A DNA stretch of 64,000 nucleotides from an uncultured Phascolarctobacterium sp. (GTDB taxonomy: Bacteria; Bacillota; Negativicutes; Acidaminococcales; Acidaminococcaceae). Within the stretch, counting starts at the first letter, position 1. Each line of letters begins with the position of its first letter. Below, piece by piece: positions 34,012 to 43,956 of the stretch. The notes beneath the pieces are model-generated. The model ran no database searches, was not told where the DNA came from, and worked only from the letters and a program-made list of their open reading frames with translations. The stretch spans positions 1 to 64,000 of the forward strand of contig CASFJU010000011.1 in the NCBI GenBank assembly GCA_949295115.1, read 5' to 3'. A program made the translations under genes and the position numbers.

Positions 34012-34941
34012 CTAGGATTTTTTGCGGTCCATGAGGACTGCAAGCAGAATAACAATACCTTTGACAACTTGCTGGTAGAAACTGGATACGTTAAGGATAT
34101 TCAGGCCGTTGTTCAGCGTGCCGATAATCAGTACGCCGATGAGCGTGCCCAGAATGCGGCCCTTACCGCCGGAAAGGCTGGTGCCGCCGAGAACTACCGC
34201 CGCAATGGCGTCAAGCTCGTAGCCGGTGCCTGCGGTAGGCTGTGCGGAGTTAAGGCGCGAGGTTAAAATGGAGCCTGCCAGCGCGCAGAACAAACCGGTG
34301 ATGGCGTAGGCAAAAATTTTAATGCGCTCAATTTTAATGCCGGCGATGAAGGAAACCTTTTCGTTGCCGCCGACGGCGTAGGTTTTGCGTCCCAGCGGCG
34401 TTTTGTTAAGGATGAACCAGCACAGCGCAAACGCCAGCAGCATTACAACTGCCGGTACAGGAATACCTGCAAAATAGCCCTGGCCGAACATATGGAACAG
34501 CGGGTCATCGGTAAGGCTGCTGATAGGGTTGCCGTCGGTGTAAACCAGCGTCAAACCGCGGAAAATGGTCATCGTTGCCAGAGTGGCGATGAACGGCGCA
34601 ACCCTGCCGTAAGAAATTACCACGCCGTTGATGGTGCCAAGGATAAGGCCGATAAGGGCGGAAACGAGGATGCCGAGAATCGGGTCCATGCCGCCTTTAA
34701 TGAAGCTGGCCATAACCGCGCTGGAAAGCGCCAGCGTGCTGCCGACGGAAAGGTCGATGCCGCCGGTGAGGATGACAAAGGTCATACCGAAGGAAATCAG
34801 CGCGTTAATGGAAACCTGGCGCAGCAGGTTTTTTAAGTTGGACGGGTCGATAAAGCTGCTGTTTAAAGCAGAGATAACGACAAAAAGTACAATTAACCCG
34901 ATTAACGGGCCCATTTTTCTAACTAAGGCAGAAACGTTCAT
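34012..34941 (-). CDS. rbsC: Ribose ABC transporter permease
   Basis: Membrane subunit with eight or more helices, 309 residues, BPD_transp_2 family. The N-terminal region contains ALISFGMTFVILTGGIDLSVGS and the C-terminal half has TGYELDAIAAVVLGGTSLSGGKG, both diagnostic of sugar permeases of this class. It starts 3 nt after rbsA ends and is co-transcribed with it. Confidence 0.95.
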   Translation of the reverse strand: MNVSALVRKMGPLIGLIVLFVVISALNSSFIDPSNLKNLLRQVSINALISFGMTFVILTGGIDLSVGSTLALSSAVMASFIKGGMDPILGILVSALIGLILGTINGVVISYGRVAPFIATLATMTIFRGLTLVYTDGNPISSLTDDPLFHMFGQGYFAGIPVPAVVMLLAFALCWFILNKTPLGRKTYAVGGNEKVSFIAGIKIERIKIFAYAITGLFCALAGSILTSRLNSAQPTAGTGYELDAIAAVVLGGTSLSGGKGRILGTLIGVLIIGTLNNGLNILNVSSFYQQVVKGIVILLAVLMDRKKS

Positions 34942-34944
34942 CTG

Positions 34945-36426
34945 TTATATTCCTCCTGTTGCAAGGGTGATGATATTTTCCTGTGTGGCTTCTTCGTGCG
35001 GTATTTCACCGGCGATTTTGCCTTCATGCACAACAAGTACGCGGTCGCTCATGCCGATAACCTCCGGCAAATCGGAGCTTACCATGATGATGGAAACGCC
35101 CTGCGCCGTCAGCTCGTTCATCAAATCGTAAATATCGCGTTTGGCGCCGACGTCGATGCCACGGGTAGGCTCGTCCATGATGATGATGGACGGGTGCATG
35201 CCAATCCATTTGGCTATAACGACCTTCTGCTGGTTGCCGCCGCTGAGCGCGCCCGCAGGCAGCTGGATGCTGGCGGTTTTAACGCCGAGCTTGTGCGACA
35301 GGTCATTGGAAAAATCATACTCTTTTTTATCGTTGATAACTGCTTTGGTAGCAAAGGTATCGACGCTGGGCAGGGCAATGTTTTTCAGAATGGAAAAATC
35401 CAGAATCAGCCCTTCGGTTTTGCGGTTTTCGGTAATGAAACCGATGCCTGCCTTGATGGCGTCCTCAGGCTTTTTGATGGTGACTTTTTCGCCGTGCAGG
35501 TAAATTTCGCCCTGCTGGCAGTCGTCAATGCCGAACAGCGCGCGCATGATTTCCGTGCGCCCGGCGCCCATCAGTCCGGCAACGCCCAAAATTTCACCTT
35601 TGCGCAGATTGAAGGATACATGGTCGAACACGCCCGGCTGGCACATATTTTTAACTTCCAGCACAACCTCGCCCGGTGTTGTCGTGCGCCCGGGGTAGTA
35701 TTCGGTAATCGCGCGGCCTACCATGTCCTGTACAACGGCTTCCATAGTGGTGCTGCGCGTCGGGCGGCAGCTGATGGAATGTCCGTCGCGCATGACGGTA
35801 ATGGTGTCGCAGTGCGTAAATACTTCCTCCATGCGGTGGGAGATATAAACAATCGCCACGCCTTTGTCCTTTAAGGCGTGCATAACTTCAAACAGCTTGG
35901 CGGTTTCGCGTTCTGTCAGCGCCGCGGTCGGTTCGTCCATAATTACAACCTTGGCGTCCAGCATCAGGTTGCGGATAATTTCCGTCATCTGCTGCTGGCC
36001 TACGCTGCATTCGCCCGCTTCTGCGTCCAGCGGCAGCTCAATGCCAATCTGCGCGCATTTTTCTTCGGCCAGCTTACGCATTTTTTTGGTGTCCAGCATG
36101 CCGAAGGAGTTGGTAATCTGCTTCATTAAAAACAGGTTTTCCAGAATTGAAAGGTTGGGCCAGATATTCAGTTCCTGATGGATAAAGGCGATGCCGTGGT
36201 TTTCGGCGTCGCGTGCGTTTTTAAAATGTACTTCCTGCCCGTCAACGGTGATTTTGCCGGCATCGGCTTTGTGTATGCCGGTAAGAATGTTCATCAGCGT
36301 TGATTTGCCGGCGCCGTTTTCGCCCATCAGCGCGTGGATTTCACCGGAATGCAGCGTGAAATCAACTCCGCGCAGGACCTGATTGGTGCCGAAGGCTTTT
36401 GAAATACCTTGCATGGCAATTTCCAT
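34945..36426 (-). CDS. rbsA: Ribose ABC transporter ATP-binding protein (two ABC domains)
   Basis: A 493-residue fused ATPase. The first half has Walker A GENGAGKST, signature CSVGQQQM and Walker B VVIMDEPTAAL. The second half has a degenerate Walker A (GLMGAGRTE), signature LSGGNQQKVVIAKW and Walker B IIIMDEPTRGIDVG. This asymmetry is normal for RbsA/MglA. AAAGGAG lies before the ATG. Confidence 0.96.
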   Translation of the reverse strand: MEIAMQGISKAFGTNQVLRGVDFTLHSGEIHALMGENGAGKSTLMNILTGIHKADAGKITVDGQEVHFKNARDAENHGIAFIHQELNIWPNLSILENLFLMKQITNSFGMLDTKKMRKLAEEKCAQIGIELPLDAEAGECSVGQQQMTEIIRNLMLDAKVVIMDEPTAALTERETAKLFEVMHALKDKGVAIVYISHRMEEVFTHCDTITVMRDGHSISCRPTRSTTMEAVVQDMVGRAITEYYPGRTTTPGEVVLEVKNMCQPGVFDHVSFNLRKGEILGVAGLMGAGRTEIMRALFGIDDCQQGEIYLHGEKVTIKKPEDAIKAGIGFITENRKTEGLILDFSILKNIALPSVDTFATKAVINDKKEYDFSNDLSHKLGVKTASIQLPAGALSGGNQQKVVIAKWIGMHPSIIIMDEPTRGIDVGAKRDIYDLMNELTAQGVSIIMVSSDLPEVIGMSDRVLVVHEGKIAGEIPHEEATQENIITLATGGI

Positions 36427-36445
36427 AGCTGACTTGCTCCTTTTA

Positions 36446-36841
36446 TCAGAATATTACGCCGGAATGTAAAATAACGTTGGCAAACGGCGTGATTTCGCCG
36501 GTGCGGATAACTGCTTTGGCAGTTTTTGTAGCCTGTTTGAAATGCTCGTGGTCGGTAACAATCCATTCCTTATCGCCGAACAGTCTGTGCATTTCCTGCC
36601 AGCAGGCTTCGTTTTTGCTCTGCATTTCGGCAGCGACGTGGATTTTTTCGATTTCCATATATTTAACCAGTTCTTCCACAACTTCCAAAAAGCGGGGAGT
36701 GCCCAGTTTTAAAGCAAGGTCAATCTTTTTAACGCCGTCGGGCACCGGCAGGCCGCAGTCGCCGATAACGATGGTATCGGTATGGCCCATATCAGCCAGC
36801 ACTTTAGCAATTTCGCTGTTTAAAATACCTATTTTCTGCAT
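36446..36841 (-). CDS. rbsD: D-ribose pyranase
   Basis: Interconverts pyranose and furanose forms of ribose for RbsK. The 131-residue protein has the family N-terminus (GILNSEIAKVLADMGHTDTIVIGDCGLP), with His20 of the MGHTD motif as the likely catalytic base. It overlaps the end of rbsK by 13 nt. Confidence 0.94.
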   Translation of the reverse strand: MQKIGILNSEIAKVLADMGHTDTIVIGDCGLPVPDGVKKIDLALKLGTPRFLEVVEELVKYMEIEKIHVAAEMQSKNEACWQEMHRLFGDKEWIVTDHEHFKQATKTAKAVIRTGEITPFANVILHSGVIF

Positions 36842-37731
36842 TCGGATAACATCCCTTCCACTTCATCTAAATAAGGCATGCCGCCCTGCGCGCCGATTTT
36901 CTGCACGGAAAGGGCTGCCGCCGCATTGGCAAACGTAATGCTTTCGCTCATATTTTTACCGGAGGCTTTGGCAACGGCAAAGGCGCTGTTAAACGTGTCG
37001 CCCGCGCCGGTGGTGTCAACCGCTTCAACCTTAAAGGCTGGTACGGTGTTGATAACGCCGTTTTCCGCGTAAGCGACGCCCTTGCTGCCAAGGGTCATCA
37101 GCAGGCGGCCTTCATTTTCCAGCAAAATCTGTTCGGTGCTTTTGCCGGGGAACAAGGCCTGTGCTTCGTGTTCGTTGGGCGTTACAAAAGCGGTGTCCTG
37201 CGCCCATTCTTTTGCGCCTTCCAGTACCGGTGCCGGGTTCAGCAGCGCTTTAACGCCTGCTTCCCTGCATTTTTTCAGCGCATACGCGATAGTTTCAGCC
37301 GGTATTTCATGCTGCAGCATAACCATATCGCATTTGGCAATCTGCGGCCACGCTTCGTCGATAAGCGCCGGCGTTACCAGGTCGTTGGCGCCTTTGATGA
37401 CGATAATGCTGTTGTCGCCTTCTGCCAGCGTAATGTGTGCCGTGCCGGTGGTTACGCCTTCAACGGTTTTAACGTAATCGCTGTTTACGCCGTTGGCTTC
37501 AAAATTTTTCAGTACGGAACGGCCGTAATCGTCGTCGCCGACGCAGCCTACCATATATACTTTTGCACCCAGGCGTGCAGCGGCTACAGCCTGATTGGCG
37601 CCCTTGCCGCCCTGCGCGATAATCAGGCGGCTGCCTAAAATGGTTTCGCCTGCCAGCGGGCGTTTCGGTGCTTCGACAACAACGTCGATATTGCAGCTGC
37701 CGATAACGGCAATGCTAATCTGGTTCATCAT
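36829..37731 (-). CDS. rbsK: Ribokinase
   Basis: PfkB-family kinase phosphorylating ribose to ribose-5-phosphate; 300 residues. The N-terminal substrate motif GGKGANQAVAAARLG and the C-terminal catalytic/anion-hole motif DTTGAGDTFNSAFAVA (Asp in GAGD) are intact. It is first in the operon, an order K-D-A-C-B unlike the DACBK of E. coli. AAAGGAG lies about 9 nt before the ATG. No rbsR repressor is in this window. Confidence 0.95.
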   Translation of the reverse strand: MMNQISIAVIGSCNIDVVVEAPKRPLAGETILGSRLIIAQGGKGANQAVAAARLGAKVYMVGCVGDDDYGRSVLKNFEANGVNSDYVKTVEGVTTGTAHITLAEGDNSIIVIKGANDLVTPALIDEAWPQIAKCDMVMLQHEIPAETIAYALKKCREAGVKALLNPAPVLEGAKEWAQDTAFVTPNEHEAQALFPGKSTEQILLENEGRLLMTLGSKGVAYAENGVINTVPAFKVEAVDTTGAGDTFNSAFAVAKASGKNMSESITFANAAAALSVQKIGAQGGMPYLDEVEGMLSECRK

Positions 37732-38059
37732 GCTTCATGCTCCTTTAACCGGTAAAATGTTAAATTTACATATAGAAAAATGTACAATATTAATATATTG
37801 GCTGTTAAGTTTAAAAATCCTGCCCTGAAGCAGGCCGTTGTGTAAATTTTACAACAGAAAACGCACAGCGCAACAAAAAAATTTTACAACAAAAACCCCT
37901 GTTTTTGCAAGTAAAACCGTTAACATTACTATAATTTTTTATGTGGCAAAAGCGTGAACAGTATGGACAAAAACGGCAATGTTTGTTAGTATAAAAAAGT
38001 ATGGATAAGTAATGTTTGCAAAGCTGTTTAAAACGGCATAAAAAAGGAGAGAATATAAA
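37732..38059. promoter_or_regulatory. Intergenic control region between rbsK and lepB
   Basis: 328 bp with no gene. It contains AAATTTTACAACA twice in the same direction (37844-37856 and 37879-37891, 35 bp apart). The first copy forms part of the palindrome TGTAAA-T-TTTACA (37841-37853). Nearer rbsK is an imperfect inverted repeat, TTTACATA/TGTACA (37765-37786). On the minus strand, CCTGC-TTCAGG-GCAGG followed by ATTTTT (about 37815-37834) resembles a small terminator. These are candidate operators for ribose control; the lepB -10 is probably TATAAA at 37990. Confidence 0.45.
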
Positions 38060-38611
38060 ATGGCATCCAAACAGAAAACTACCTGGCAGGACACGGTCAG
38101 TGACTGGCTTGTTTCGATTATCGTGGCAGTGGCGCTGGCGTTCTGCATCAGGACTTTTATTGTAGAACCCTATATGGTTGAAGGTTCTTCCATGTACCCG
38201 ACGCTGGTGAACCACGAGCGCCTGTTGGTAAACAAGTTTACCTATTTTGTCAACGACCCGCAGAAGGGCGAAATTATTGTGTTCCGTTATCCTAAAGATG
38301 AAAGCCGCGACTTTATTAAACGCGTTATCGCGACGGCCGGTGACACGGTGGAAATGCGCAACGGCAAAGTGCTGGTAAACGGTACGGAAATTGAAGAAAA
38401 CTATGTTTGGAAGGAAGACCCCAAAGGACCGAACATGTCAGATTACAGAAAATCCGTTGTGCCGGACGGGCACATTTTTGTGCTGGGTGACAACAGAAAT
38501 AACAGTGAGGACAGCCGCTTTGCCGATGTAGGCTTTGTGCCGCTGGATTTGGTAAAGGGCAAGGCCAGCATGGCGTTCTGGCCGGTTGACAGATGGCGTA
38601 TGCTGCCCTGA
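38060..38611 (+). CDS. lepB: Signal peptidase I
   Basis: Membrane-bound serine protease that removes signal peptides outside the membrane. 183 residues, one N-terminal transmembrane helix (about 16-34). The Ser/Lys dyad is S44 (GSSMYPT) and K87 (FIKRVIA), and the GHIFVLGDNRNNSEDSR box E is present. The short length is typical of Firmicute enzymes. AAAGGAGAG precedes the ATG, and rbgA follows after 15 nt. Confidence 0.95.
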   Translation: MASKQKTTWQDTVSDWLVSIIVAVALAFCIRTFIVEPYMVEGSSMYPTLVNHERLLVNKFTYFVNDPQKGEIIVFRYPKDESRDFIKRVIATAGDTVEMRNGKVLVNGTEIEENYVWKEDPKGPNMSDYRKSVVPDGHIFVLGDNRNNSEDSRFADVGFVPLDLVKGKASMAFWPVDRWRMLP

Positions 38612-38626
38612 TGGAAGGTGTAGTCA

Positions 38627-39484
38627 ATGGATTTTAAAATACAGTGGTTTCCGGGCCACATGACCAAAGCCAAGCGCATGATGGAGCAGCAGATTAAGCT
38701 GGTTGACGTTGTGGTGGAAATGCTGGACGCGCGTGTGCCGCGCAGCAGCACCAACCCGATGCTGATTCAGCTGCTGGGGCAGAAGCCGAAAATCATTGCG
38801 CTGAACAAGGTGGATATGGCAGACCCCGCCAAAACGGAAGCATGGAAAACTACCTTTAAAAATAACGGTTTGCCAGTTTGCAGTGTGGACTGCAACACCG
38901 GCAAAGGCGTTAAGCAGCTTGTGAGCGAAGTGCAGAAGGCTGCGCAGCCGGTGCTGGATAAATGGCTTAAACGCGGCGTTAAGAACCGTTCCATCCGCGT
39001 AATGATTGTCGGCATACCGAATGTCGGCAAATCGACGCTGATAAACCGCCTTGTAGGTAAAAACAAGGTTATGGCTGCCGATAAGCCGGGCGTTACGCGC
39101 GGACAGCAGTGGGTTACCATCGCCAAAGGGCTGGAGCTTTTGGACACGCCGGGCGTGCTGTGGCCAAAGTTTGACGACTCGCAGATTGGTTTGAATCTTG
39201 CGCTTACCGGCGCGATTAAGGAAGAAGTTTATGACCGCGAGCAGGCAACGGAATTACTGACGGAAAAATTGATTGCGGATTACCCGGATTTGTTAAAGGA
39301 AAAATACGCGATTGATTTTGAGCCGGGTGCTTCCGTGCGCGAGGTTTTTGAAAAAATTGCCGTCAGCCGCGGCTGCTTAAAGGGCGGCGGGCAGCTGGAT
39401 ATCGACAAGGTAATTCAGCTGGTGCTGCGCGATTTCCGCAGCGGCAAGATTGGCAGAGTAACTTTAGATGAACCCGATAAATAA
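38627..39484 (+). CDS. rbgA: Ribosome biogenesis GTPase RbgA (YlqF)
   Basis: Circularly permuted GTPase needed for late 50S assembly. 285 residues with G4 (NKVD, 60-63) before G1 (GIPNVGKST, near 130) and G3 (DTPGV, near 173), then the ANTAR-like C-terminal RNA-binding domain. The N-terminal QWFPGHM is the RbgA signature. lepB-rbgA-rnhB order is conserved in Firmicutes. Confidence 0.95.
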   Translation: MDFKIQWFPGHMTKAKRMMEQQIKLVDVVVEMLDARVPRSSTNPMLIQLLGQKPKIIALNKVDMADPAKTEAWKTTFKNNGLPVCSVDCNTGKGVKQLVSEVQKAAQPVLDKWLKRGVKNRSIRVMIVGIPNVGKSTLINRLVGKNKVMAADKPGVTRGQQWVTIAKGLELLDTPGVLWPKFDDSQIGLNLALTGAIKEEVYDREQATELLTEKLIADYPDLLKEKYAIDFEPGASVREVFEKIAVSRGCLKGGGQLDIDKVIQLVLRDFRSGKIGRVTLDEPDK

Positions 39485-39486
39485 TA

Positions 39487-39509
39487 AAAGCCGCTTTAAG
39501 CGGCTTTTT
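39487..39509 (+). terminator. Terminator after rbgA
   Basis: Compact hairpin AAAGCCGC-TTTAA-GCGGCTTT followed by further T. It lies 3-20 nt past the rbgA stop. Confidence 0.75.
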
Positions 39510-39527
39510 GTTTGAGGAGCTGTTGAC

Positions 39528-40343
39528 GTGAAGATTGCAGAAATTAAAGAAACACTTAATAATAACCCGAGCGAAAAACTTTTGGCAGAGCTGGCGCAGG
39601 ATGAGCGCAGCGGCGTGCAGAAGCTGCTGGCGGCGTATTACAAAAAGCAGCAGGCGGAAGCGGCGGAACGTGAACGCTTTGCTAAAATGCTGCTGTATGA
39701 AAAGCAGTGCTATGAAAGCGGCGCGCAGTATGTTGCCGGTGTGGATGAAGCAGGGCGCGGGCCGCTGGCCGGGCCGATGGTTATCGGCGCGGTTATTTTA
39801 CCGCAGGATGTGTTTATTAAAGGCCTGAACGATTCAAAAAAGCTGACAGCCGCCAAACGCGAGCAGCTTTATGATGAAATTCTGGCAAAGGCGCTGTCGG
39901 TATCGGTAAATATCGTCAGCGTGTATAACATCGACCGCCTGAATATTTACCGTGCCACGCAGGAGGGCATGGCACAAGTGCTGGAAAATTTAAAAATCCG
40001 CCCGCAGGCGGCGCTGATTGATGCGATGCCGGTGCAGGCAGAAGGGATAAAAACGTATTCCGTCATTCACGGTGATGCATTGAGCGTTTCGATTGCAGCG
40101 GCTTCCGTTATTGCCAAGGTAACACGTGACCGTATAATGGACAAGCTGGCGCAGGAATACCCGCAGTACGGCTGGGAACATAACAAAGGCTACGGCAGCG
40201 GCGCACATATGCAGGCAATTTTGGAACATGGCGCAACCTGCTGGCACCGCCGCAGTTATGAGCCTGTTAAAAGCATGAATCTGCCGGAAGCGGAACATGT
40301 GCCGAATAAATTAATCCGCCTGCCGGAAGAAGCCAATGGCTGA
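39528..40343 (+). CDS. rnhB: Ribonuclease HII
   Basis: Removes RNA from RNA-DNA hybrids and embedded ribonucleotides. 271 residues; an N-terminal extension of about 65 residues (Firmicute type) precedes the catalytic domain with D73-E74-A-G-R-G, the later catalytic Asp in ALIDAMP, and the SIAAASVIAKVTRDRIM segment. The start is GTG at 39528 with GAGGAG 8 nt upstream. Confidence 0.95.
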   Translation: MKIAEIKETLNNNPSEKLLAELAQDERSGVQKLLAAYYKKQQAEAAERERFAKMLLYEKQCYESGAQYVAGVDEAGRGPLAGPMVIGAVILPQDVFIKGLNDSKKLTAAKREQLYDEILAKALSVSVNIVSVYNIDRLNIYRATQEGMAQVLENLKIRPQAALIDAMPVQAEGIKTYSVIHGDALSVSIAAASVIAKVTRDRIMDKLAQEYPQYGWEHNKGYGSGAHMQAILEHGATCWHRRSYEPVKSMNLPEAEHVPNKLIRLPEEANG

Positions 40344-40689
40344 CAAGCGCGGCGATTTTGGACGGCGCGGTGAGGACGCAGCCTGCGCTTATTTAGAGCG
40401 GCACGGTTATAAAGTGGTTGACCGTAATTACCGCTGCCGCTGGGGCGAGATTGACGTTATCGCCGTTAAGGGCGGCACGCTGGCGTTTGTAGAGGTTAAA
40501 ACGCGGCATAACCTGTGCTTCGGCACGCCGGGCATGGCGGTTACTTATGCCAAGCAGCAGAAGATACGCACCACGGCGCTGCACTATTTACAGCAGCACG
40601 GCGGATACAACAACATAAGCTTTGATGTAATAGAAATTTTAGCAGATGACGGCAAGGCAAAACTGCGCCATCTGCCAAATTGTTTTTAG
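40336..40689 (+). CDS. yraN: UPF0102 (YraN) endonuclease-fold protein
   Basis: A 117-residue protein with the PD-(D/E)xK-like YraN fold: GRRGEDAACAYLERHGY, WGEIDVIA and FVEVKTR, the last two holding the D and E-x-K residues. The role is unknown. It overlaps rnhB by 8 nt and precedes comM, a common neighbourhood. Confidence 0.9.
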   Translation: MADKRGDFGRRGEDAACAYLERHGYKVVDRNYRCRWGEIDVIAVKGGTLAFVEVKTRHNLCFGTPGMAVTYAKQQKIRTTALHYLQQHGGYNNISFDVIEILADDGKAKLRHLPNCF

Positions 40690-40698
40690 GGGGTTTTT

Positions 40699-42225
40699 AT
40701 GTACGCGAAAACGTATGGCGAAACTGTTTGTGGTATTAACGGCGAAGAAATTACCGTTGAGGTAGATATTTCCAACGGCCTGCCGGGGTTTGACATAGTC
40801 GGGCTGCCGGATACGGCGGTGAAGGAATCGCGCGAGCGCGTAAAGGCGGCGCTGAAAAATTCGGGGCTTATCTTTCCGATGACGCGCATTACGGTAAACC
40901 TTGCACCGGCCGATTTGCGCAAGGATGGCAGCAGCCTTGATTTACCGATTGCCGTGGGCATATTAACGGCGGCGGGCAGCCTGATGCAGGAGGAAACAGG
41001 CGGCAAAATTTTTGTGGGCGAGCTTGCTCTTGACGGCAGCATCCGTCAGGTAACGGGCGTTTTGCCGATGATTTTATACGCCAAAGAACACGGCTGGCGC
41101 GAGATTTACATTCCGCAGGGCAATGCCAGTGAGGGTGAACTGGTAGATAGCATTGACGTTTACACGCCGCAAAATTTAGGCGACCTGGTAAGCCATTTGA
41201 AGGGGCAGGAGCGTTTGCCAAAGCTGCCTAAAACGCAGCTGAATGCAGACTGCGTTAACGCTTATGATGTTGATTTTGCCGAAGTGCGCGGGCAGCAGGT
41301 TGTTAAGCGTGCGCTGGAAATTGCTGCGGCAGGCGGGCACAACGTGCTGATGGTAGGCGCGCCCGGCAGCGGCAAAACCATGCTGGCACGCCGTTTGCCC
41401 ACTATTTTGCCGCCGATGACGGAGGACGAAATTCTGGAAGTTACCAAAATTTACAGCATCGCCGGTTTGCTGAACGGCAAAAAGCAAATCGTACTTGAGC
41501 GTCCCTTCCGCAGCCCGCACCATACCGTATCCGCCAGCGCGCTGATTGGTGGCGGCAGTATACCGCGACCCGGCGAAGTAACACTGGCGCACAACGGCGT
41601 ACTGTTTTTGGACGAACTGCCGGAGTTTTCACGCGCTACGCTGGAAGTTCTGCGTCAGCCTTTGGAGGACGGTGTGGTAACAATCAGCCGCGTGCAGGCA
41701 AGCATGTCTTTCCCCGCTAATATAATACTCATAAGCGCGCAGAACCCGTGCCCCTGCGGCTGGAACGGAACGAGGGATAAAGTGCATGAGTGCAGCTGCA
41801 AGCCGCATGAGATAGAACGCTACAACCGTAAAATATCCGGCCCGCTTCTGGACCGCATCGACATTCAGGTCAGCGTGCCGCGTCTGGAATACGATGACTT
41901 AAAGGATAAAGCCGCCGGTGAAAGTTCGGCGCAAATCCGCAGCCGCGTTGTGAAGGCACGCGATATCCAGCGCAAGCGGTTTGAAGGCAGCGGCGTACAC
42001 TGCAACGCGCAGATGAACAAAAAGCAGCTTAACGAATTCTGCAAAATGCAGCCGCAGGCGGAAGCAATGCTGGGCAAATATTTTACCGCGCTGGGGTTAA
42101 GTGCCCGCACGCATGACCGCATTATTAAAGTGGCGCGCACCATTGCCGATTTGGCAGGCAGCGAGGAAATCGGCGCCGCGCATATTGCCGAAGCGATACA
42201 ATTACGCACCAGCGTGCAGAGATAA
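40699..42225 (+). CDS. comM: ComM/YifB family Mg-chelatase-like AAA+ ATPase
   Basis: A 508-residue AAA+ protein. The N-terminal Lon-like ChlI domain (about 20-140, GLPGFDIVGLPDTAVKESRERV) is followed by the ATPase with Walker A GAPGSGKT, Walker B LFLDELPEF and the C-terminal Mg_chelatase_C region. ComM is a branch-migration helicase aiding integration of transforming DNA in Haemophilus; that role here is by family. Confidence 0.92.
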   Translation: MYAKTYGETVCGINGEEITVEVDISNGLPGFDIVGLPDTAVKESRERVKAALKNSGLIFPMTRITVNLAPADLRKDGSSLDLPIAVGILTAAGSLMQEETGGKIFVGELALDGSIRQVTGVLPMILYAKEHGWREIYIPQGNASEGELVDSIDVYTPQNLGDLVSHLKGQERLPKLPKTQLNADCVNAYDVDFAEVRGQQVVKRALEIAAAGGHNVLMVGAPGSGKTMLARRLPTILPPMTEDEILEVTKIYSIAGLLNGKKQIVLERPFRSPHHTVSASALIGGGSIPRPGEVTLAHNGVLFLDELPEFSRATLEVLRQPLEDGVVTISRVQASMSFPANIILISAQNPCPCGWNGTRDKVHECSCKPHEIERYNRKISGPLLDRIDIQVSVPRLEYDDLKDKAAGESSAQIRSRVVKARDIQRKRFEGSGVHCNAQMNKKQLNEFCKMQPQAEAMLGKYFTALGLSARTHDRIIKVARTIADLAGSEEIGAAHIAEAIQLRTSVQR

Positions 42226-42315
42226 GCAATATTTTTAAAAATGTAAACATTTTACTGCTATTTATGGTACAATAAAAAAGTGATAAAATGCAGCCCCGAA
42301 AGAGGAGGAACACCA

Positions 42316-42585
42316 ATGCGTATAGTTGTAACAATCGTAGGCAAAGACAGAGTAGGCATTATCGCGCGCGTCAGCAACGTGCTGGCCGAGCATAACATCA
42401 ACATTTTAAACATTAACCAGAACATTATGGACGGCTTTTTCAACATGGTATTGATTGCCAATATGGAAAACGCCGACCTGCAGCTTGATAAATTAAAAGA
42501 CGTATTTACCGCGCTCGGTGAAGAAATCGGCGTGGAAGCCCGCGTGCAGAGCGAAGAAATTTTTACCGCCATGCACCGCATTTAG
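42316..42585 (+). CDS. ACT domain protein (UPF0237)
   Basis: An 89-residue single ACT domain (RIVVTIVGKDRVGIIARVSNVLAEHNINILNINQ), a small-molecule-binding regulatory fold. The ATG at 42316 has AGAGGAGG upstream; the longer reading frame from 42280 lacks a site. It sits 12 nt before the DUF711 gene, an invariant pairing in Firmicutes that implies a joint function. The ligand is unknown. Confidence 0.9.
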   Translation: MRIVVTIVGKDRVGIIARVSNVLAEHNINILNINQNIMDGFFNMVLIANMENADLQLDKLKDVFTALGEEIGVEARVQSEEIFTAMHRI

Positions 42586-42597
42586 GAGGGCACGCCA

Positions 42598-43956
42598 ATG
42601 TTTGAAATTAAGGACGTTTTGGAAACCACGCGCATGATTACCCAAAACAATCTGGACGTGCGTACCATCACCATGGGCATCAGCCTGCGTGACTGCGCGC
42701 ACCCGGATATTAAGGTAACGGCGCAGAAAATTTACGATAAAATTACCAAAAAGGCAGAGAACCTTGTTAAAGTAGGGCAGGAGCTGGAAACAGAACTCGG
42801 CGTGCCTATCATCAACAAGCGCGTATCCGTTACGCCAATCGCCATTGTGGGCGAAAGCTGCGACGCTGAAAGCTATGTGCCTTTGGCGAAAGCGCTGGAC
42901 GAAGCGGGGCGCACTATCGGCGTTGACTTTGTCGGCGGTTTTTCCGCGCTGGTGGATAAAGGCTATACCAACGGCGACCGCAAGCTGATTGCGTCCATTC
43001 CGGAAGCACTGGCAGAAACGCAGATTGTCTGCTCATCTGTCAGCGTCGGTTCTACCAAATGCGGCATCAACATGGACGCCGTTGCCGAAATGGGGCGCAT
43101 TGTCAAGCAGACGGCTGACCTTACGGCAGACCGCGACGCTATCGGCTGCGCCAAGCTTGTAATTTTCTGCAATGCCGTGCAGGATAACCCGTTTATGGCG
43201 GGCGCGTTCCACGGCGTAACCGAACCTGAAAGCGTTATCAATGTCGGCGTCAGCGGCCCGGGCGTAGTTAAACACGCGCTGGAAGCTGTGCGCGGCGCAG
43301 ATGTCGGCACCGTTGCCGAAACGATTAAAAAGACGGCGTTTAAAATTACCCGCGTCGGCCAGCTGGTTGCGCAGGAGGCAGCACGCCGCCTGAACACGCA
43401 GTTCGGTATTATCGACCTGTCACTTGCACCTACACCGGCAGTCGGCGACAGCGTTGCGCATATTTTAGAAGAAATCGGCCTTGAAAGTACCGGCGGTCCC
43501 GGCACGACGGCAGCGCTGGCCATGCTTAACGACGCTGTTAAAAAGGGCGGCCTGATGGCGTCCAGCTATGTCGGCGGTTTAAGCGGCGCGTTCATTCCCG
43601 TCAGCGAGGACGCAGGCATGATTGCTGCTGTTGAACGCGGCAGCCTGACGCTGGAAAAACTGGAAGCCATGACCTGCGTTTGCTCCGTAGGGCTTGATAT
43701 GATTGCCGTGCCTGGCGATATTACCGCGCAGACTATTTCCGCCATTATTGCGGACGAGGCTGCCATCGGCATGATTAACAATAAAACCACGGCTGTGCGC
43801 CTTGTGCCCGTACCCGGCAAAAACGTCGGCGACAGGGTAGAGTTTGGCGGACTTCTGGGTTACGCTCCCGTTATCGGCGTAAGCAAATTTAAACCGGACG
43901 TATTCATTGCCCGCGGCGGCAGAATACCTGCGCCGGTAAGGAGCCTGACGAACTGA
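42598..43956 (+). CDS. DUF711/UPF0210 (PFL family) protein
   Basis: A 452-residue cytoplasmic protein of the UPF0210 family, glycyl-radical-enzyme-like in fold but without a glycyl radical motif. Recognisable blocks are [17 protein letters not shown] N-terminus (here [17 protein letters not shown]), [14 protein letters not shown] and [19 protein letters not shown]. The function is unknown. It is paired with the ACT protein and its stop overlaps the nth start (TGATG). Confidence 0.9.
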   Translation: MFEIKDVLETTRMITQNNLDVRTITMGISLRDCAHPDIKVTAQKIYDKITKKAENLVKVGQELETELGVPIINKRVSVTPIAIVGESCDAESYVPLAKALDEAGRTIGVDFVGGFSALVDKGYTNGDRKLIASIPEALAETQIVCSSVSVGSTKCGINMDAVAEMGRIVKQTADLTADRDAIGCAKLVIFCNAVQDNPFMAGAFHGVTEPESVINVGVSGPGVVKHALEAVRGADVGTVAETIKKTAFKITRVGQLVAQEAARRLNTQFGIIDLSLAPTPAVGDSVAHILEEIGLESTGGPGTTAALAMLNDAVKKGGLMASSYVGGLSGAFIPVSEDAGMIAAVERGSLTLEKLEAMTCVCSVGLDMIAVPGDITAQTISAIIADEAAIGMINNKTTAVRLVPVPGKNVGDRVEFGGLLGYAPVIGVSKFKPDVFIARGGRIPAPVRSLTN

